8,712 bases of DNA from Rhodospirillaceae bacterium UBA6608. Lineage in GTDB: Bacteria; Pseudomonadota; Alphaproteobacteria; Rhodospirillales_A; Casp-alpha2. A program made the translations under genes and the position numbers. The notes beneath the pieces are model-generated. The model worked only from the letters and a program-made list of their open reading frames with translations, had not been told where the DNA came from and did no database searches. Position 1 is the stretch's first letter; every line of letters starts with the position of its first letter. Location of the stretch: NCBI GenBank assembly GCA_002433335.1, contig DJHY01000273.1, forward strand, positions 1 through 8,712, read 5' to 3'. This document shows, in pieces, positions 6,608 to 8,712 of this stretch.

Positions 6608-7072
6608 ATGACACCCAGACTGAACGACCCGTTGAAAGCCGCGCCCAAAACCGTCGCGGCGATGCTGAACTTCGGCAATGCCGTGGCCGACTGCGGGCTG
6701 GAACATACCATCTTGGAACTGGTCAAACTGCGGGCCTCGCAGATCAACGGCTGCGCCTTCTGCATCCATATGCACGCGACCGACCTGCGCAAACATGGCG
6801 AAAGCGAAATGCGGCTGTACATGTTGAACGCCTGGCGGGAATCCACCCTCTACACGCCCCGCGAACGGGCGGCCCTGGCCTGGACCGAAGCCCTGACCCG
6901 CGTTTCCGAAACCGGCGCGCCGGACGAGGATTATGCCTTGCTGCAGGCTGAATTCACCGAAGCGGAACAGGTCAACCTGACCTTCGCCATCGGTGCGATC
7001 AACGTCTGGAACCGAGTACAGGTCGGCTTTCGCGGCGCCCATCCCCTGGAACAAGCCGGTGACGCGGCCTGA
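6608..7072 (+). CDS. Carboxymuconolactone decarboxylase / AhpD-like alkylhydroperoxidase family protein
   Basis: This 154-residue, all-helical CMD-family protein carries the AhpD-type catalytic layout: Glu37, eleven residues, Cys49, two residues, Cys52, three residues, His56, within LELVKLRASQINGCAFCIHMH. That spacing equals Glu118/Cys130/Cys133/His137 of AhpD, so a thiol-dependent peroxidase or disulfide reductase activity is more likely than lactone decarboxylation; the substrate is unknown. The rest of the protein (LYMLNAWRES.LYTPRERAALAWTEALTRV, then NVWNRVQVGFR) follows the usual CMD form found beside ECF sigma genes. The gene is preceded by an ECF41 promoter. Its last 14 nt overlap the start of the sigma gene, pointing to co-transcription and coupled translation. 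It is the expected target gene of that sigma factor. Confidence 0.94.
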   Translation: MTPRLNDPLKAAPKTVAAMLNFGNAVADCGLEHTILELVKLRASQINGCAFCIHMHATDLRKHGESEMRLYMLNAWRESTLYTPRERAALAWTEALTRVSETGAPDEDYALLQAEFTEAEQVNLTFAIGAINVWNRVQVGFRGAHPLEQAGDAA

Positions 7073-7958
7073 CCCCGAAACCGATACTTTCGAGGCGCAC
7101 CGCCCCCGGCTGGTGCGTCTCGCCTATCGCATGCTCGGCTCCATGCTTGAAGCCGAAGACGTGGTGCAGGACGCTTGGCTGCGCTGGCGCGCCGTCGACG
7201 CGGACGGGGTCGAAGCCCCCGGCGCCTATCTGACCCGTATCGTCACGCGCCTTTGCCTCGATATTCTCAAATCCGCCAGGTCGCGGCGCGAGACCTATAT
7301 CGGCCCCTGGCTGCCGGAGCCGATCGCCGAGCCGCCGGATGACGCCCTGCGCGCGGACGAACTGACCCTGACCCTGATGCTGGCGCTAGAGCGACTGTCG
7401 CCGCTGGAGCGCGCGGCTTTTCTGCTGCACGACGTGTTCGACGTACCGCTCGGCGACGTCGCGGCCACATTGGACCGCGATGCGGCGGCGGTGCGGCAAT
7501 TGGCGTCGCGTGCCCGCAAGCATGTCCGCGAGGAACGACCCCGTTTTCCCATCAGCCGACAGGACGGTGAAACCATCGCCCGCGCCTTCTTCGCCGCCTC
7601 GACCAGCGGCGATGTCGAAGGTCTGCGGGCGCTCCTCGCCCAGGACGTAATCGTGCGTGCCGACGGCGGCGGCAAGGTCCTGGCCTTCCTAAATCCCATT
7701 ATCCGGCTTGACCGCGTGCTGCGCATGTTCGCCGGGCTGCACCGCAAGCTGACGACGCAACCAGCCAAGTTCATCCAGCCGTTGTGGATCGACGGCCTGC
7801 CCGGTTATGTCAGCCGCGAGCGGGACAATGTGCTGCAGACGACCGCCCTCGCCGTCGAGGATGGCCGGGTCGTCGCGGTCTTCATCACGCGAAATCCGGA
7901 CAAGCTGGTCGGTATCGCGGACCTGTTGGAACGCGGCAGCGGCAACAGCCAACACTAA
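7059..7958 (+). CDS. ECF41-family RNA polymerase sigma factor with fused SnoaL-like domain
   Basis: This 299-residue extracytoplasmic-function sigma factor directs RNA polymerase to a small regulon. Region 2 spans about residues 10-78 (RLVRLAYRMLGSMLEAEDVVQDAWLRW and AYLTRIVTRLCLDILKSARSRRE). Region 4 spans about 100-160 (LERLSPLERAAFLLHDVFDVPL and the VAATLDRDAAAVRQLASRAR helix-turn-helix). The linker carries WLPEP (84-88). A SnoaL-like domain (about 168-290) carries DGGGK (202-206) and NPDKL (279-283). These three motifs together mark group ECF41, in which the C-terminal domain tunes activity in place of a separate anti-sigma factor; none is encoded nearby. The start is a GTG at 7059, giving the 14-nt overlap with the preceding gene. 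The frame is open back to 6993, but those residues precede the family N-terminus. The ligand or signal is unknown. Confidence 0.95.
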   Translation: MTRPDPETDTFEAHRPRLVRLAYRMLGSMLEAEDVVQDAWLRWRAVDADGVEAPGAYLTRIVTRLCLDILKSARSRRETYIGPWLPEPIAEPPDDALRADELTLTLMLALERLSPLERAAFLLHDVFDVPLGDVAATLDRDAAAVRQLASRARKHVREERPRFPISRQDGETIARAFFAASTSGDVEGLRALLAQDVIVRADGGGKVLAFLNPIIRLDRVLRMFAGLHRKLTTQPAKFIQPLWIDGLPGYVSRERDNVLQTTALAVEDGRVVAVFITRNPDKLVGIADLLERGSGNSQH

Positions 7959-7964
7959 TCAGGG

Positions 7965-8648
7965 TTATTCGGGGAACAGGAACCCGTCGGTCAGGCGCAG
8001 GGTGCGGTCCATGCGCGCGGCCAACGCCGGGTTGTGCGTGGCGATCAGGGCCGCCAGACCGGCCCCGCGGGCCAGGCGCAGTAGGATCGTGAAGACCTCT
8101 TCCGCCGTGTGCGGATCGAGGTTCCCCGTCGGCTCGTCCGCCAACAGAACCTTGGGCGCGGTCGACAAGGCGCGGGCGATGGCGACACGCTGTTGCTCGC
8201 CGCCGGATAGGCGCGCCGGGCGGTGCGTCAATCGGTCTTCGAGCCCCATCCATTTCAGGATTTCCCGTGCGCGGTCCTTGGCATCCTTATGCGGGATGCC
8301 GGAAATGATCTGCGGAATGATGACGTTCTCCAGGGCGGAAAACTCAGCCAGCAGGTGATGGTACTGATAGACGAAGCCCAGGTTATGGCGTCGGGCCAGC
8401 GTGCGCTGCTCGTCGTTCATGGCGCTGCAGTTCTGACCACAGACCTCGACCGTGCCTTCGTCCGGGGATTCCAAAAGCCCCGCGATATGCAGCAAGGTCG
8501 ATTTGCCCGCGCCGGACGGGCCGACCAGGGCCACGATCTCGCCGGGGCGAACGGTCAGATCGACCCCTTTCAGGATGTCCAGATCCGAGCGCCCTTGATG
8601 AAACGTCCGGCGGACGCCGCGCAGGGCCAGGGCGGCGGTCTCACTCAT
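7965..8648 (-). CDS. lolD: Lipoprotein-releasing system ATP-binding protein LolD
   Basis: This is the ATPase of the LolCDE complex, which extracts outer-membrane-destined lipoproteins from the inner membrane and passes them to LolA. The 227 residues match the family length. Walker A is GPSGAGKST (43-51), Q-loop Gln95 lies in LGFVYQYHHLL, the ABC signature is LSGGEQQR (147-154), Walker B is VLLADEP (167-173) and the switch histidine is His205. The YQYHHLL.EF.ALENV stretch is typical of LolD rather than MacB or FtsE. The ATG at 8648 overlaps the stop of the upstream permease gene by 8 nt, with GGAGG 9 nt before it. Its stop lies 6 nt from the stop of the convergent sigma gene, leaving no room for separate terminators. 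Confidence 0.96.
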   Translation of the reverse strand: MSETAALALRGVRRTFHQGRSDLDILKGVDLTVRPGEIVALVGPSGAGKSTLLHIAGLLESPDEGTVEVCGQNCSAMNDEQRTLARRHNLGFVYQYHHLLAEFSALENVIIPQIISGIPHKDAKDRAREILKWMGLEDRLTHRPARLSGGEQQRVAIARALSTAPKVLLADEPTGNLDPHTAEEVFTILLRLARGAGLAALIATHNPALAARMDRTLRLTDGFLFPE

Positions 8649-8712
8649 AGCGCAGGGCCTCCGCCGGGTCGGTCCGCGCCGCGCGCCAAGACGGATAGAT
8701 CGTCGCCAGGAA
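8641..8712 (-). CDS. Lipoprotein-releasing system permease LolC/LolE (partial, C-terminal end)
   Basis: Only the last 23 codons and the stop are inside the window. They read FLATIYPSWRAARTDPAEAL followed by RYE, the characteristic end of LolC/LolE-type FtsX-fold permeases: the last membrane helix leads into PSWRAARxDPxEALRYE. This permease pairs with LolD as the membrane part of the lipoprotein release complex. Its stop lies inside the lolD start region, so the two are translated from one message. LolC cannot be distinguished from LolE with so little sequence; many alphaproteobacteria have a single LolC/E-type gene here. Confidence 0.85.
   Translation of the reverse strand, partial: FLATIYPSWRAARTDPAEALRYE

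Noticed and set aside
7962..7985. GGGTT ... AACCC inverted repeat at the convergent sigma/lolD ends as a bidirectional terminator
   Set aside because: Five-bp arms with a 14-nt loop and no U-tract on either side; not enough to support a terminator call.

Overview
The window looks like a GC-rich alphaproteobacterial chromosome, perhaps Rhodospirillales-like. This rests on base composition, on the style of the DnaE and LolD proteins, and on the presence of lolC/E-lolD and dnaE on one strand; the genus cannot be read from the sequence. No RNA genes, insertion sequences, CRISPR arrays or integrase genes were seen.

Layout. Bases 1-2391 (minus strand) carry the N-terminal 797 codons of dnaE, the replicative DNA polymerase III alpha subunit, which runs off the left edge. 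A 260-bp divergent intergenic region containing a 14-bp palindrome separates it from a block of seven plus-strand genes (2652-7958). These are: an unrecognised exported 579-residue protein; a nitrile hydratase cluster (nthA alpha subunit, nthB beta subunit and the small P14K-type accessory/activator protein); a DoxX-family membrane protein; a carboxymuconolactone decarboxylase/AhpD-type protein; and an ECF41-type sigma factor with a fused SnoaL-like C-terminal domain. On the right, convergent on the minus strand, are lolD and the last 24 codons (including the stop) of a LolC/LolE-type permease, whose reading frames overlap by 8 nt.

How the genes work together. nthA, nthB and the accessory gene are tightly packed (1-nt overlap, then a 7-nt gap) and should give a cobalt-type nitrile hydratase converting nitriles to amides; no amidase is in the window. 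The AhpD-like gene and the ECF41 sigma gene overlap by 14 nt. They are preceded by a near-ideal ECF41 promoter (TGTCACA, 16-nt spacer, CGTC), so this pair looks like a self-contained autoregulated redox/stress module. The plus-strand block lies between lolCD and dnaE, which are usually neighbours in alphaproteobacteria, so it looks like accessory cargo set into a conserved housekeeping locus.

The least understood item is the 579-residue exported protein. It has two tandem cysteine-framed helical hairpins (CX2C, about 90 residues, CX3CP, occurring twice), then a glycine-tract linker, then a tryptophan-rich probable beta domain. I do not recognise this architecture.
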